64,000 bases of DNA, taken from contig CM075344.1 in NCBI GenBank assembly GCA_037693485.1, forward strand, positions 94,523,001 to 94,587,000, read 5' to 3'. Within the stretch, counting starts at the first letter, position 1. The number at the start of each line of letters is the position of its first letter. The notes beneath the pieces were generated by a model. The model was not told the DNA's origin. It made no database searches and saw nothing but the letters and a program-made list of their open reading frames with translations. The translations under genes and the position numbers were made by a program. Origin of the DNA: Kitagawia praeruptora (Eukaryota; Streptophyta; Magnoliopsida; Apiales; Apiaceae). Below are positions 21,907 to 33,300 of this stretch, piece after piece.

Positions 21907-24900
21907 GTGCATCATTTGCAGGAACGGCCCCCAAAGATTTTCAAAGGGGAGGATACAAATATAATGTTCACTGAGGAAGATACAAAGTGGGTACATCATC
22001 CTCACTCTGATGCTCTAGTGGTTCGAGTTCGCATTGGTTCCCAGAATATCTACAGAGTATTGGTGGATAATGGAAGCACCGTGAATGTCTTGATGTATGA
22101 TGTCTACAAGAAAATGGGATACGTAGACAAAGATCTAATTCCTACAATAGGTCACCTCTATGGATTCACTGGAGCTTCTGTTATTGTAAAAGGACTTATC
22201 AGGCTTCCCATCACTTTGGGGGACGAGCCCTGCATCACTACGCAGGTCACTGATTTCATGGTCGTGGATCAACCATCTGCTTATAATGCTATTGTGGGGC
22301 GACCCATCTTGAAAGAAATGAGGGTGGTGACTTCTATCTATCACCTCTCGATGAAGTTTCCTACCCCGCAAGGCGTGGGATGTGTTAGAGGAATTCAACA
22401 TGAGTCTCGAGAATGCTATAATCAGGCCCTTAAGTCAGCTGAAAAGGGAAGAAACTATATGGAGAGCGAAGAGGTTGAGAGGGCTCGCAAATCGGCATCG
22501 CAACCCTTAGTTGGTTGCAATATGATATCTATCGAGGAGTTGCCAAATGATTATTTTGATAACTTGGGTATACAAGTAGAGCCGGTTCCAGGGGCTATTG
22601 TGATGGAGGCCTCGCAACCCATGTTAGTTCTACAAGAAGGAATTGTTGAAGAAGCTAGCGATGAAGAGGAAAGTCCAGAGCAGGCCGCTGTGCGAGCTCG
22701 AAAAGGTAAATGGGTTTGCAAGGAGACATCAACATTGGTAGATTTGCCTAATGGGATCACACGAGAAACGACAATTGTAACTGAGTATGGAAGAACGGGA
22801 GTGACCCCGACCTCGGGGGCAGAGGCCACGAGGCAGGGCGAAGCAGAGTCTAGCAGAGATCGTGATGTTGAAATCGATCTAGATCCCCGCATCCCCGAAC
22901 ATGTGGAGCGGGCTGGGGCCGCAGAAGATACGATCTCCGTTCTTGTTGATGCTAAAGACCCAACCAAGGTATTGAAGGTCGGGTCGCAGTTGAGCCCTGA
23001 TCTTAGGGGAAGGCTCGTGGAGTTTCTAAAAGCTAATTTGGATGTATTTGCGTGGTCTCACGAAGATATGATAGGGATCGATCCTAATGTGACGTGTCAT
23101 AGACTCAATCTTGATCAAAGCAAAAAGGGAGTGAGGCAGAAAAGAAGACCAATAAGTGGAGAGCGAGCCGAGGCTCTAAAAGAAGAGGTGGATAGGCTTC
23201 TAAAAGTTGGGCTCATTAGGGAATCATTCTACCCTGATTGGCTCGCTAATCCTATCCTCGTGAAGAAACCAAATGGCAAGTGGAGGACGTGTGTGGATTT
23301 TACTGATTTAAACAAGCATTGCCCGAAGGATAGTTTCCCTCTTCCAAGAATTGATCAGTTGGTAGATGCAACAGCGGGCCACGCACTCTTAAGTTTCATG
23401 GATGCTTACTCAGGGTATAATCAGATACCCATGTATAGCCCTGACCAGGAACATACTTCGTTTATCACAGACAGAGGTCTCTACTGCTATATTGGGATGC
23501 CCTTTGGCCTCCTCAATGCAGGTGCTACTTATCAGAGGCTCGTTAATATGATGTTTGAGAAGCAGATTGGAAAGACAATGGAGGTCTATGTAGATGACAT
23601 GCTTGTGAAGTCCAAGGAGGCTGGGGATCATATAGCCCACCTCGCAGAAATGTTAAATATATTGAGGAAATTCAGAATGAAGCTCAACCCCCAGAAGTGT
23701 GTTTTTGGGGTCGAATCTGGAAAATTTTTGGGGTTCATTGTTAACCACAGAGGCATTGAGGCTAATCCAGCTAAAATAAAGGCATTGATGGAAATGAGGT
23801 TGCCAAGAAGTGTCAAGGAGGTTCAAAGTCTAACTGGAAGGATCGCAGCATTGAATCGATTTGTTTCTAAATCATCAGACAAGTGCCACGAATTCTTTAA
23901 GGCGATCAAGAAGGTGGGAAGGAGTTTTGAATGGACCCCTGAGTGCGAGGAAGCTTTTCAGAGGATAAAAGAACATCTGGGCTCGCCTCCATTACTCTCT
24001 AAGCCCAATGAAGGTGAAGTTCTTATTGTTTATTTGGCAGTTTCAGAATATGCCATCAGTGTTGTCCTCGTTCGCGAGGAGGGAAAGCTTCAGCTCCCCG
24101 TTTACTATGTCAGTAAAAGATTGTTAGATGCCGAGACTCGCTACACCAATATGGAGAAGCTCGCCTATGCTGTGGTTTTGGCTTCGCGAAAGCTGAGGCC
24201 ATATTTTCAGGCTCATAGTATCCAGGTTCGCACTGCGTACCCACTTAGGCAAGTAATGCATAAACCCGAGGCCTCGGGCAGACTTTTAAAGTGGACCATA
24301 GAGCTGAGTCAGTTTGACACTGAGTACAAGCCTCGAGGTGCAATAAAGGGGCAAGCTTTAGCAGATTTCATATTGGAGTTCCCTTCCCAATCTGAGGAAG
24401 ATGCCTGGGCTCTCGTAGCGATCCCAGAAGTGGTCGACCCCAAACTCAAAGATGAAAATTCAGCCTCGTGGTGGGAGTTATATGTTGACGGGGCATCTAA
24501 CAAAGAAGGGGCCGGAGCTGGGATCGAGCTTGTTACACCTGAGGGTCGCAAGTTGAGTAGTGCTGTTCACTTCGCCTTCGAGGCCTCTAATAATGCAGCT
24601 GAGTACGAGGCTCTCATAATTGGCCTCAAGCTCGCAATGGAAATGAAAGTAGAAAATCTCAATGCGTACAGTGATTCTATGTTGGTCACAGGCCACATTG
24701 GATGCAGTTGGCAAGCTAGAGGACCTCAAATCGAACTCTATCTGCGATGTGTACAAAGATTAATGAAATCATTCAAACAAGTCAAGGTAGAATTTATCAG
24801 GAGGGCAAAAAATCAAGGTGCTGATGCCCTAGCAAAATTGGGTTCGCGCCGCGAGGCGACCCTACTTGGAATTATTCCTTTGGAGATCCAGAATAAACCA

Positions 24901-26184
24901 AGTGTACCAGAAGAATTTGTTATGGAAATAGCGAGCCAGGAATCAACATGGATGACCCCTATATGGGAGTATATGAAGAATGGGATGCTACCTCAGGATA
25001 AAAAAGAAGCGAGGAGGGTCAAATATCAGGCGGCTCGCTATGTTATTTATGATGAGGTCTTGTATCGAAGAGGGTTCAACACTCCACTCTTGAGGTGTGT
25101 AGATGGTGTAGAATGCAACTATATTTTGAGAGAGGTCCATGAAGGAATATGTGGCAATCACTCGGGGGGTAGTTCCCTGGCTCAAAAAATTCTACGTCAA
25201 GGGTATTTCTGGCCTACTTTGAAAAGAGATGCCTTTGAGTTCGCTCGACGATGTGATAAGTGTCAAAGATATGCAAATTTCAGTAATGCTCCGGTTGCTC
25301 ACCTCACCTCGTTGATGAGCCCTTGGCCCTTTGCTATGTGGGGAATAGATCTTATTGGCGAACTCCCTAAAGCTAAGGGAGGAGTGAAGTATGCAGTCGT
25401 GGCTGTGGACTATTTCACTAAGTGGGCCGAGGCCGAGCCCCTTGCTACCATCACAGCTAAAAAATTGAAGGACTTTGTGTACAGAGCAATTGTTTGTCGC
25501 TATGGGATCCCATATCAGCTCATTTCAGATAATGGGAAGCAATTTGATAGTAAGGAGATGAAAGAATTCTGTGAGAGTTTGGGAATCAAGAAAAGTTTCT
25601 CTGCTGTGAGTCACCCTCAGACAAATGGACAAACTGAGGCCATCAACAAAATAATCAAGCATACCCTAAAAGCTAAGTTGGAGGAGAGTAAAGGTAATTG
25701 GCCTGAGGAGCTACCAAAGGTCTTGTGGTCATACAACACGACCCCAAGGTCTACCACAGGCGAGACTCCATTTTCTTTGACATATGGGTGCGAGGCCATG
25801 GTGCCCGTGGAGGTAGGGTCAGGCTCGTTCAGAAGGGAACATTACGACCCCAAGTCAAACGAGGTCAATCACAGGCTCTACTTAGACATGATTCAAGAGT
25901 CAAGAGAAGAGGCTCAGTTAAGGCTCGCAGCTTATCAAAGGCGAGCCGCGAGGTACTATAATGGAAAGGTTCATGTGCCACATCTTCGCGTAGGGGACTT
26001 GGTGCTTAGGAGAGTGATGCCTAACACTAAGGTCTCGTCTCATGGGGTCTTTGGGGCCAATTGGGAAGGGCCCTATAAAGTTTATGGTGTCATCAATGAA
26101 GGGACTTATTATCTAACTGATATGGATGATAAGGTCATGCCACGAGCCTGGAATGCAGAACATTTGAGGAAATACTACCAGTAG
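21907..26184 (+). CDS. pol: Tat pol polyprotein, copy 2: protease, RT, two RNase H, integrase
   Basis: An uninterrupted 1425-residue frame. Visible order: aspartic protease with VDNGS (residues about 53-57; Asn replaces the usual Thr or Ser), reverse transcriptase about 455-640 with YVDD at 561-564, a first RNase H at about 660-760, a second archaeal-type RNase H starting ELYVDGAS near 857, integrase zinc domain from 1078 (HEGICGNH, then CDKC) and catalytic D1148, D1208, E1244 with 35 residues between the last two. Dual RNase H is a Tat-lineage mark. The first Met shown is simply the first after the gag stop; the natural start is the gag ATG at 19825. The enzymes would act in the virus-like particle. 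Confidence 0.92.
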   Translation: MHHLQERPPKIFKGEDTNIMFTEEDTKWVHHPHSDALVVRVRIGSQNIYRVLVDNGSTVNVLMYDVYKKMGYVDKDLIPTIGHLYGFTGASVIVKGLIRLPITLGDEPCITTQVTDFMVVDQPSAYNAIVGRPILKEMRVVTSIYHLSMKFPTPQGVGCVRGIQHESRECYNQALKSAEKGRNYMESEEVERARKSASQPLVGCNMISIEELPNDYFDNLGIQVEPVPGAIVMEASQPMLVLQEGIVEEASDEEESPEQAAVRARKGKWVCKETSTLVDLPNGITRETTIVTEYGRTGVTPTSGAEATRQGEAESSRDRDVEIDLDPRIPEHVERAGAAEDTISVLVDAKDPTKVLKVGSQLSPDLRGRLVEFLKANLDVFAWSHEDMIGIDPNVTCHRLNLDQSKKGVRQKRRPISGERAEALKEEVDRLLKVGLIRESFYPDWLANPILVKKPNGKWRTCVDFTDLNKHCPKDSFPLPRIDQLVDATAGHALLSFMDAYSGYNQIPMYSPDQEHTSFITDRGLYCYIGMPFGLLNAGATYQRLVNMMFEKQIGKTMEVYVDDMLVKSKEAGDHIAHLAEMLNILRKFRMKLNPQKCVFGVESGKFLGFIVNHRGIEANPAKIKALMEMRLPRSVKEVQSLTGRIAALNRFVSKSSDKCHEFFKAIKKVGRSFEWTPECEEAFQRIKEHLGSPPLLSKPNEGEVLIVYLAVSEYAISVVLVREEGKLQLPVYYVSKRLLDAETRYTNMEKLAYAVVLASRKLRPYFQAHSIQVRTAYPLRQVMHKPEASGRLLKWTIELSQFDTEYKPRGAIKGQALADFILEFPSQSEEDAWALVAIPEVVDPKLKDENSASWWELYVDGASNKEGAGAGIELVTPEGRKLSSAVHFAFEASNNAAEYEALIIGLKLAMEMKVENLNAYSDSMLVTGHIGCSWQARGPQIELYLRCVQRLMKSFKQVKVEFIRRAKNQGADALAKLGSRREATLLGIIPLEIQNKPSVPEEFVMEIASQESTWMTPIWEYMKNGMLPQDKKEARRVKYQAARYVIYDEVLYRRGFNTPLLRCVDGVECNYILREVHEGICGNHSGGSSLAQKILRQGYFWPTLKRDAFEFARRCDKCQRYANFSNAPVAHLTSLMSPWPFAMWGIDLIGELPKAKGGVKYAVVAVDYFTKWAEAEPLATITAKKLKDFVYRAIVCRYGIPYQLISDNGKQFDSKEMKEFCESLGIKKSFSAVSHPQTNGQTEAINKIIKHTLKAKLEESKGNWPEELPKVLWSYNTTPRSTTGETPFSLTYGCEAMVPVEVGSGSFRREHYDPKSNEVNHRLYLDMIQESREEAQLRLAAYQRRAARYYNGKVHVPHLRVGDLVLRRVMPNTKVSSHGVFGANWEGPYKVYGVINEGTYYLTDMDDKVMPRAWNAEHLRKYYQ
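25160..25173 (+). promoter_or_regulatory. Candidate central polypurine tract in integrase, copy 2
   Basis: ACTCGGGGGGTAGT, identical to the copy in the first element and to the 3' tract before LTR 2. Confidence 0.45.
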
Positions 26185-26313
26185 AAGCTTCGCTCCTGGT
26201 GGTCTCCATCTACTACTACTTAGCATGAATAAATTCATACAAAGTACTCGGGGGGTAGTGATCATATAGACACCTCTTCGTTATGATGTAATGAAAGTTG
26301 GGCTTTGTCCCTA
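26185..26313 (+). mobile_element. Tat copy 2 post-pol spacer, left of CACTA2
   Basis: Matches 15199-15327 of copy 1, including the polypurine 14-mer at 26246-26259. It ends in CTA (26311-26313), the CACTA2 duplication. Confidence 0.85.
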
Positions 26314-26329
26314 CACTAGTACAAAACTG

Positions 26330-26870
26330 ACCTATTACGACGCCTTTTTTGGTCTTTTACGTCAGTTTTTTGGCGACGTATACAGAGGCGTCGTATAAAG
26401 TCACTATCTTTTACGTCGCCTTTTTAACCGACGTACAAAGTTTATATATGTCGGTTAAAGACCGACGTATAAGACCAGAAAGACCGACGTATAAAACCAT
26501 AGAAAGACCGATGTATAAGACCAAAAATGGCGTCGTATAATGTCATAAAAAAGACCGACGTATAAGATAAAAAAAGCCGTCGTATAATGTCCTAAAGAGA
26601 CCGACGTATAAGACGAGAAAATCTGTCGTATAATGTGATAAAAAGTCCGACGTATTAGATTAAAAATGCATCGTATAATATCATTGAAAGACCGACGTAT
26701 AAGACCAGAAAAGCCGTCGTATAATGTAATAAAAAGTCCGACGTATAAGATTAAAAAGGCGTCGTATAATATCATAGAAAGACCGACGTATAAGACCAGA
26801 AAAGCCGTCGTATAATATCATAGAAAGACCGACGTATAAGAGGAAAAGGGCGACGTATATGTATTGTCTA
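26330..26870 (+). repeat. Left subterminal repeats of CACTA2
   Basis: More than twenty copies of CCGACGTATAA and the related GTCGTATAATGTC, alternating with short spacers such as AAGACCAGAAAA. Two motif types in regular alternation suggest a transposase-binding array. Minus-strand frames here are products of the repeat. Confidence 0.85.
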
Positions 26871-27304
26871 AAATGACAATTTTGCCCCCTGTTTATATTA
26901 TATATATATATCAAAATTCCTGTTATTATAAACCAAAAAAAATAGTAAAACTTGCAATGCAAATTTCTCACCAAAGTGAATAATTAAATTAAAATAATTC
27001 TTACTACATGGTTGAAATATACATCTACAATATTTATAACTTGATCCAAGTTACCACGTTATACATTTAATTCAACATACATCATGACTATCTAAATCCA
27101 AAATATAGTATCCATTTTCCGATTGCTTCAAGGTAAGATCATATCGTACTCCTCCTTTCTAGCACCTACAAAAATTATGTGTATGAACTTGTTAGCACAA
27201 AAGTACAAATAAAATATGAACTTGACATAATCTAGAAGGCCGTGAACATGCAGTGAACTGATAGAAACAAAAAGATTTTTTGAACTTAAAAGTCATGTAC
27301 CCGA
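26871..27304. other. CACTA2 non-coding stretch, left
   Basis: AT-rich with no coding signal seen. It is the 3' flank of the Ulp1-like gene. Confidence 0.5.
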
Positions 27305-28064
27305 TCACATATATTCACGAGTTAAATAATCTGCCCAAATATCTCGAATTTCTTCAATTTGTTGATTTGTGTATCTTTTTCCAAGAACCTGCATTCCAAA
27401 AGAATTGTTAATTTTATCTACAAGTATTTTTTGTTTCTAATATCTACAATAATTCCATTTTAGAACAAAACCCATGACCCTCCAACAATCACCCCTTAAC
27501 AATATAGTTCATAATGGCAATGATCAAGGAGATGAAGATGAATATAGTTCGTACCTCTGCCCACTTAACTTTAGGATCTTTATGAGATAACATGACTATG
27601 TCATACATATATCTCATCACAAAATAACCACATTCTGTGCCTCCTTTTTGTTGAGGACACTACAAAACAAACTCAAAATATTTAAAATGGAGATAAAATA
27701 GAAAAGAACTTTCAAGACAAACAAATAGGTATAGTACCTGAACAACCTCATGGTACCAAAGTAAGTTATTATGATTATTTTTCCTACCACCAAATTTAGT
27801 ATATACTTTATATGCCCTACATGTTATAGAGGAATAAAACATTCAATATATATATATATATAAAAGTTTTGAACTACTTAAAAAGTAAACTAAGGAGCCT
27901 TTCAAGATTTAAATTTTTTCATTAGCTTACGTTTCCCAAGGAGCCTTCACGTGAATGTGTCCGTACTTTTATTTGTATTTTTTTTTTAATTTTGTGCACA
28001 ACGTGGGACCTCTAGTCTTTCTCTTTCCTTGACTAGAACTTGACTCACCATTATCCTCATCCAT
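27305..28064 (-). pseudogene. Shortened CACTA second gene with Ulp1 (C48) protease C-terminal exons
   Basis: Four minus-strand exons with GT/AG edges and matching phases: 28064-27931, 27816-27738, 27659-27555 and 27388-27305. Exon 1 starts MDEDNGESSSSQGKRKTRGP, resembling the RGPT-containing N-terminus of plant CACTA TNPA-like proteins. It has one in-frame TAA at codon 32 (27969-27971). Exons 2-4 encode KVYTKFGGRK, CPQQKGGTECGYFVMRYMYD and WAEVLGKRYTNQQIEEIRDI before a TGA. CPQQ and TECGYFVMRYM match the Ulp1 catalytic Gln and Cys regions. The His/Asp part is missing, so the 134-codon reading frame lacks a full protease domain. Probably an internally deleted gene. Confidence 0.68.
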
Positions 28065-30394
28065 GGAATATACCTACATCATGATAGCAAATAAATAATT
28101 GTGAAATGTGCAGAACATTAAACTATAAGTACAAATATGCAGAGGTATAAATTTTTGACAAGGACTTGGTAAATGTCAATATGTGGTACAGGTATAAATG
28201 TATATGTGTACATGACTGAAATACTAACAGTGGTACAGGTGATTATATATTTCTAGCAGTTGATACGATATATGGCTATAAAAAGGGATGTCATAGATGA
28301 TGGACCATGCAAGTTCTGGACCAAATACTAACAGTGTCTGTTGGCAAAGGATAAACAACCCCTGGCAAAAACTCTTACAATTTCTTTATGGCTTCAGCCT
28401 CCTAATTACAACACATTAACAAAACTCCCAATTTCCCAAAGGTCCAGTGTTAAAAACATAGAACATATATCATAATTTCTACGATTTATCTATTTAAAAA
28501 AACTGTAAACTGATCAAAAACTTAAATTTACAACTCCATAGAGCTGAGTTAGGGCTGTTGAACCTATAATGACCATTACAAAAATTTAGTATACTGAATA
28601 ATAAATAAATAAGTTTGCACCAAACGCTAGTAAGATTTTTGCAGACAGTCCACTATCCCCAACGGAACTACTTCGGAACAGACAAGTATGACTTGTCATA
28701 TATCACAAATCTGGGAGCACATTTCAATTTTTTTTTTTATAATAGGAGCGACTCCTGATGTCTAGACAAGGACATTTCTCCATTACAAGGCTCTAACATA
28801 TCGTGAATCAAGTGTTTGGAACTACTTAAATAAACTACAAGTCTATCATGAAGTTAGTTTCTTTAAGGAACTTGGACAATATTTACACCTAAATTGCTTG
28901 TGTACTAGAGACAGAGCCATGATCCATCACAAACAAAATCATGTTCTTCCCTACTAGACGCATGTTGTAAGAGAAATGCACTAACCAACATCCACTCGGT
29001 TAAGTACTTGAGTGTATAACAAAGCACACCATTCTTTAGCTATAGTGATGCTCACCTAGCACTATCCATTACAATGCAACACAGAACACACAAACCCTAC
29101 CATATCCAATATCTAGTGAGCCAATGAAAACAACCAAACCACAGCTCTAGTAAAAATGAAACCATATAACTCATATTCATAACATAAAATGCCAATAACC
29201 AAATACAGAAAACAAAATACAAGTCAATTATTATACATCTGCAAAAATCCATACAAAATTGAACCAAGCTCATTAAAAATCGTAAACCATGGCATACAAC
29301 AGTTGTTACCAATCCCATTAAAAAGTTTATGTATCTAAACATATTACACTCGAGTACAATCAAGCAAATATACTTCACAGTTTGCAGATAAATCAACCAA
29401 GTTGACGAAGTTAGCCAGAGCTTTAGGATGCTACAAAACAGTAAACTGATCGAAAATTTAGACTTACAACACCTTAAAGCTGAGGTAGGGCTATTGGACC
29501 TATAATGACAATACAAACATGAAGTATAGTGAAAATAAATAAACATGTTTGCGCCAAGGGTTAGTAACTTAGTAAGATTTTTAAGGACAGAGTCCAATAT
29601 ATCTCCATGGCATGAAGCATGAAGGTACCATGCAACAAAAGAACTACTTTAGAATAGACAAGTATGATATATCCCTTTTTGTTATATAATCCCTTTTTAT
29701 AATGTATATGTGGTACAGTAAGATAGCATCAACTGTCTATAATCACTGAAATTAAGCTATTACAATGTCGAAACATATGAAATCTCGTATCACCTTAATA
29801 TAACAATACTAAATATAATACCTAAAATGTGTCTCCAAGCAGGTGAATATAAAGAATCAGTTGTATCAAATGTTTCTCAAACTCCACTATAAACAAAAAA
29901 TCATTTCAATACAAAAATCTTCAACATTATACCTAAAAACCTATCCGTGCAAGTGAGTGTACAGTCAGTTGAAAAATGACTTTGTACCAGAACTTACATT
30001 ACGCATTGGCTAGCATTTGATCCTGTCAAGTTTAAGTTAGAGAACAGATATATATGCAACCAGCTACAATTTTAATTATTTTTAGTTTTCAGACTGACAG
30101 TAAACCAATCATAAAAGCAATAATTGTTTACATGAATCATATGCATTTTTTAATGACAAGTTGCATCTTTACTGAGATCTAAATGTTCATCGAAAACCTA
30201 AATCCAGATAGCTAATAATATAAATTCTCAAATTCTCAAATTGAAATAATTTTTGACATTGTGGTTCAAATAACAGTAAATCTTTACACTTGTCACATAT
30301 ATTAAGTCTGTTTCTGCTGAATTTACTAGTAACTTCTAACGTGATCCTCAACTGCATGACAGTTCAATTCATAAAGGCGAGATGATGATACCCC
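28065..30394. other. CACTA2 intergenic region with an old internal duplication
   Basis: AT-rich. A block at about 28500-28690 recurs, diverged, at about 29440-29670. Shared words include GAGGTAGGGCT / GAGTTAGGGCT, GGACCTATAATGA / GAACCTATAATGA and GAACTACTT, then AGACAAGTATGA. No domain is recognised; the frame at 29097-29597 has no family signature. Confidence 0.5.
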
Positions 30395-33300
30395 TCATAC
30401 TTGGCGATCAATCCATAGTCCTTCATCATGGTCATTACGTAAATAATCCACATCCATAGCATCGTTCACATTTGAGGTTGGTAGACCATTTGAAAACGGG
30501 GGGTTTTCATCAAATTGGTTATACTCTTCCTCGTCTTCGACATTTTCAACACCAAGAATACGTCTCTTACCTTGAAGAACAATTGACCACTTAGAATCTG
30601 CTGGGTCTCGAATATAAAACACTTGCTTCACTTGTGTTGCAAATATAAACGGGTCATCTTCAAGGCCAACCCGGCTAAAGTCTACTAGAGTAAATCCCAA
30701 TTCATCAGTCCGCACACCACGCCTATTGTCAAACCATTTACATCTAAAAAGAGTAACATTGAATTCTTTGTACCCGAGCTCCCAAATTTCTTCAATTACC
30801 CCATAGTATGACTGCTTCACATCTCGTGATGCACTATCTTTACCTCTACCAAATTCTGTTGATGAAGCTTCTACCGACACGCCACTGTTTTGCATAGTAC
30901 TTTTGGCATCTTGACGTTGTGAATAGAAACTGTACCCATTTATATCATAACCTTCATATGATCTCACAGGTATGTCAGGGCCATATGCCAACCATTTTAA
31001 TGTATTGGAAATGGCATCAGGCTTTTGTGACAAATGAGACATTACTTGTTCTTTGAACCATCGACTAAACGAACGATTGTGTTCATTTGTAACCCACTTC
31101 CCACTTTTTGAAGGATACATTTGCCGAATCAAGGCTATGTGTTCTTTTAAGTAAGGATCAACTTCAGTCATGTGTTGTAGGACAAATAAATGGGCTTTGT
31201 CAATTAATTCAGCACTAGGAGAAATCATTTTATTTCCCAAAGTACCATGACCTTCAAGTCTACCCTCATGACGAGATTTAGGAATCCCAATAGGATCCGC
31301 AGCAGCTAAATACTCTGTGCAAAATTCAATAGTCTCTTCACAAGAATATCCTTCAATTATGCTACCTTCTGGTCGGTACCGATTCCTTACATATGCTTTC
31401 AGGGTACACAAAAATCTCTCAAAAGGATACATTTGTCGCAAATGTAACGGACCACATAGCTTAACCTCTCTCACCAGATGAATAATTAAATGAAACATAA
31501 TATCAAAAAGTGCAACTGAAAAATACATTTCAAATTCGCAAAGAGTAAGTATAATATCAGCTTGTAATGTATCCAACATCATAGGATCAATCACCTTGCT
31601 GCATATAGCATTGAAGAAGAAACATAATTTTGTGATAACCAATCTCACATGGTTCGGCAATATCCCTCGAATGGCAATCGGTATTAAATGTTGCATTAAC
31701 ACATGACAATCATGTGACTTCAGCCCCACCAGTTTCAAATCTTTCATCGACACGAGCCTTTTAATGTTTGAAGAATATCCAGATGGAACCTTAACACCTG
31801 ATAAACACTCACAAAAGCTACGTTTTTCCTTCCTAGAAAGAGTATAACAAGCCGGAGGCAAATATGAACGTTTTCCCAAAACTTGTGGTGCTAATTCTGT
31901 TCGTATACCCATTTCTTCCATGTCTAATCTGGCATTCATCCCATCCTTTGTCTTTCCAGGTATATTTAACAATGTCCCAATAATGCTTTCACATACATTT
32001 TTTTCAATATGCATAAAATCAAGACAATGTCTGACCTGTAAGTGTTCCCAATATGGAAGATCCCACAAAATAGATCTCTTCTTCCAAACTTTGCTTTGGT
32101 TGGGCTTTTTATAAAGTTTCCCGAGTACAACATCGATATCTTTGACCCGTTCAAAAACTTGCTTTCCAGATAAAGGCAAAGGAGCTACTCGAGACTCGAT
32201 AGTTCCATCAAAAGACTTTTTCTTTTTCCGATAAGGGTGATTAGAAGGAAGAAAAGCTCGGTGACCCATATAAACATTTTTTTTGCAATTCTTTAATCGT
32301 CGATCAATCGTACCCTCTTCACAGATTGGACATGCTTTGGCTCCTTTAGTGGTGTACCCTGAAAGGTTTCCATAGGCAGGAAAATCATTTATGGTGCAGA
32401 ATATCATGGCGCGTAAAGTGAAATCAGATTGACTGTATGCATCGTAAACCGTCACACCTTTATCCCACAATAGTTTTAAGTCTTCAATCAGCGGCTGAAG
32501 ATAAACATCTATGTTATTTCCCGCTTCCTTAGGACCTGATATTAATAACGTTAACATTATAAACTTGCGCTTCATGCATAACCACGGTGGTAAATTATAA
32601 ACCGTCAAAAGAACTGGCCAGGTACTATGAGTACAACTCATAGTGCGATATGGATTCATGCCATCTGTACATAATCCAAGTCGTAGATTTCTAGGTTCCA
32701 TGCCAAATTCAGGAAACTTTCCATCAATGGTTCTCCATTGTGGAGAGTCAGCAGGGTGTCTGAGCATCCCATCAGATTTTCTCCCTTCTACATGCCATCT
32801 GAGAAGCTTTGCATCTTTTGCACTCGCAAAGAGGCGTCTGAATCGCTGCACTATAGGTAAATACCACATTACCTTCGCAGGAGGCCTAGTCTTATACTCT
32901 TCAGAAGTATTATTGCCTTGTCGCCTATACCTAGATGCTCCACATTTGGGACACACGTCTAAATCTTCGTACTCATTTCGGAACAACACACAATCATTTG
33001 GGCAAGCATGTATCTTTTTCACATTCATGCCCATGGGACAAAGTATCTTTTTTGCCGCGTAGGTAGAAGTAGGGAGCTGGTTAGGAGTGGGAAGTATTTC
33101 TCCTAAAATTTGAAGCATCTCTGTGAAACTCTTGTCACTCCAATTATGCTTTACTTTTAACTTACACAACTTCAAGGTTGTAGACAGCCTAGTAAATTGA
33201 TCTTTGCACCCATGATATAGAAGTTTCTTGGAATCGTCAACCAAACTAGTAAGAATGTCCGGTTGGTGCATGAAATGATCTTCTATATCTTGTATCATCT

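Noticed and set aside
26455..26974. Minus-strand frames with repeating LIRRSF / YDIIRR peptides
   Set aside because: They translate the CACTA2 subterminal repeats; the periodicity is from DNA motifs, not a protein repeat.
29097..29597. 166-aa minus-strand frame, hydrophobic and Cys/Tyr-rich
   Set aside because: No recognisable domain, overlaps a diverged DNA duplication, and composition fits AT-rich non-coding sequence.
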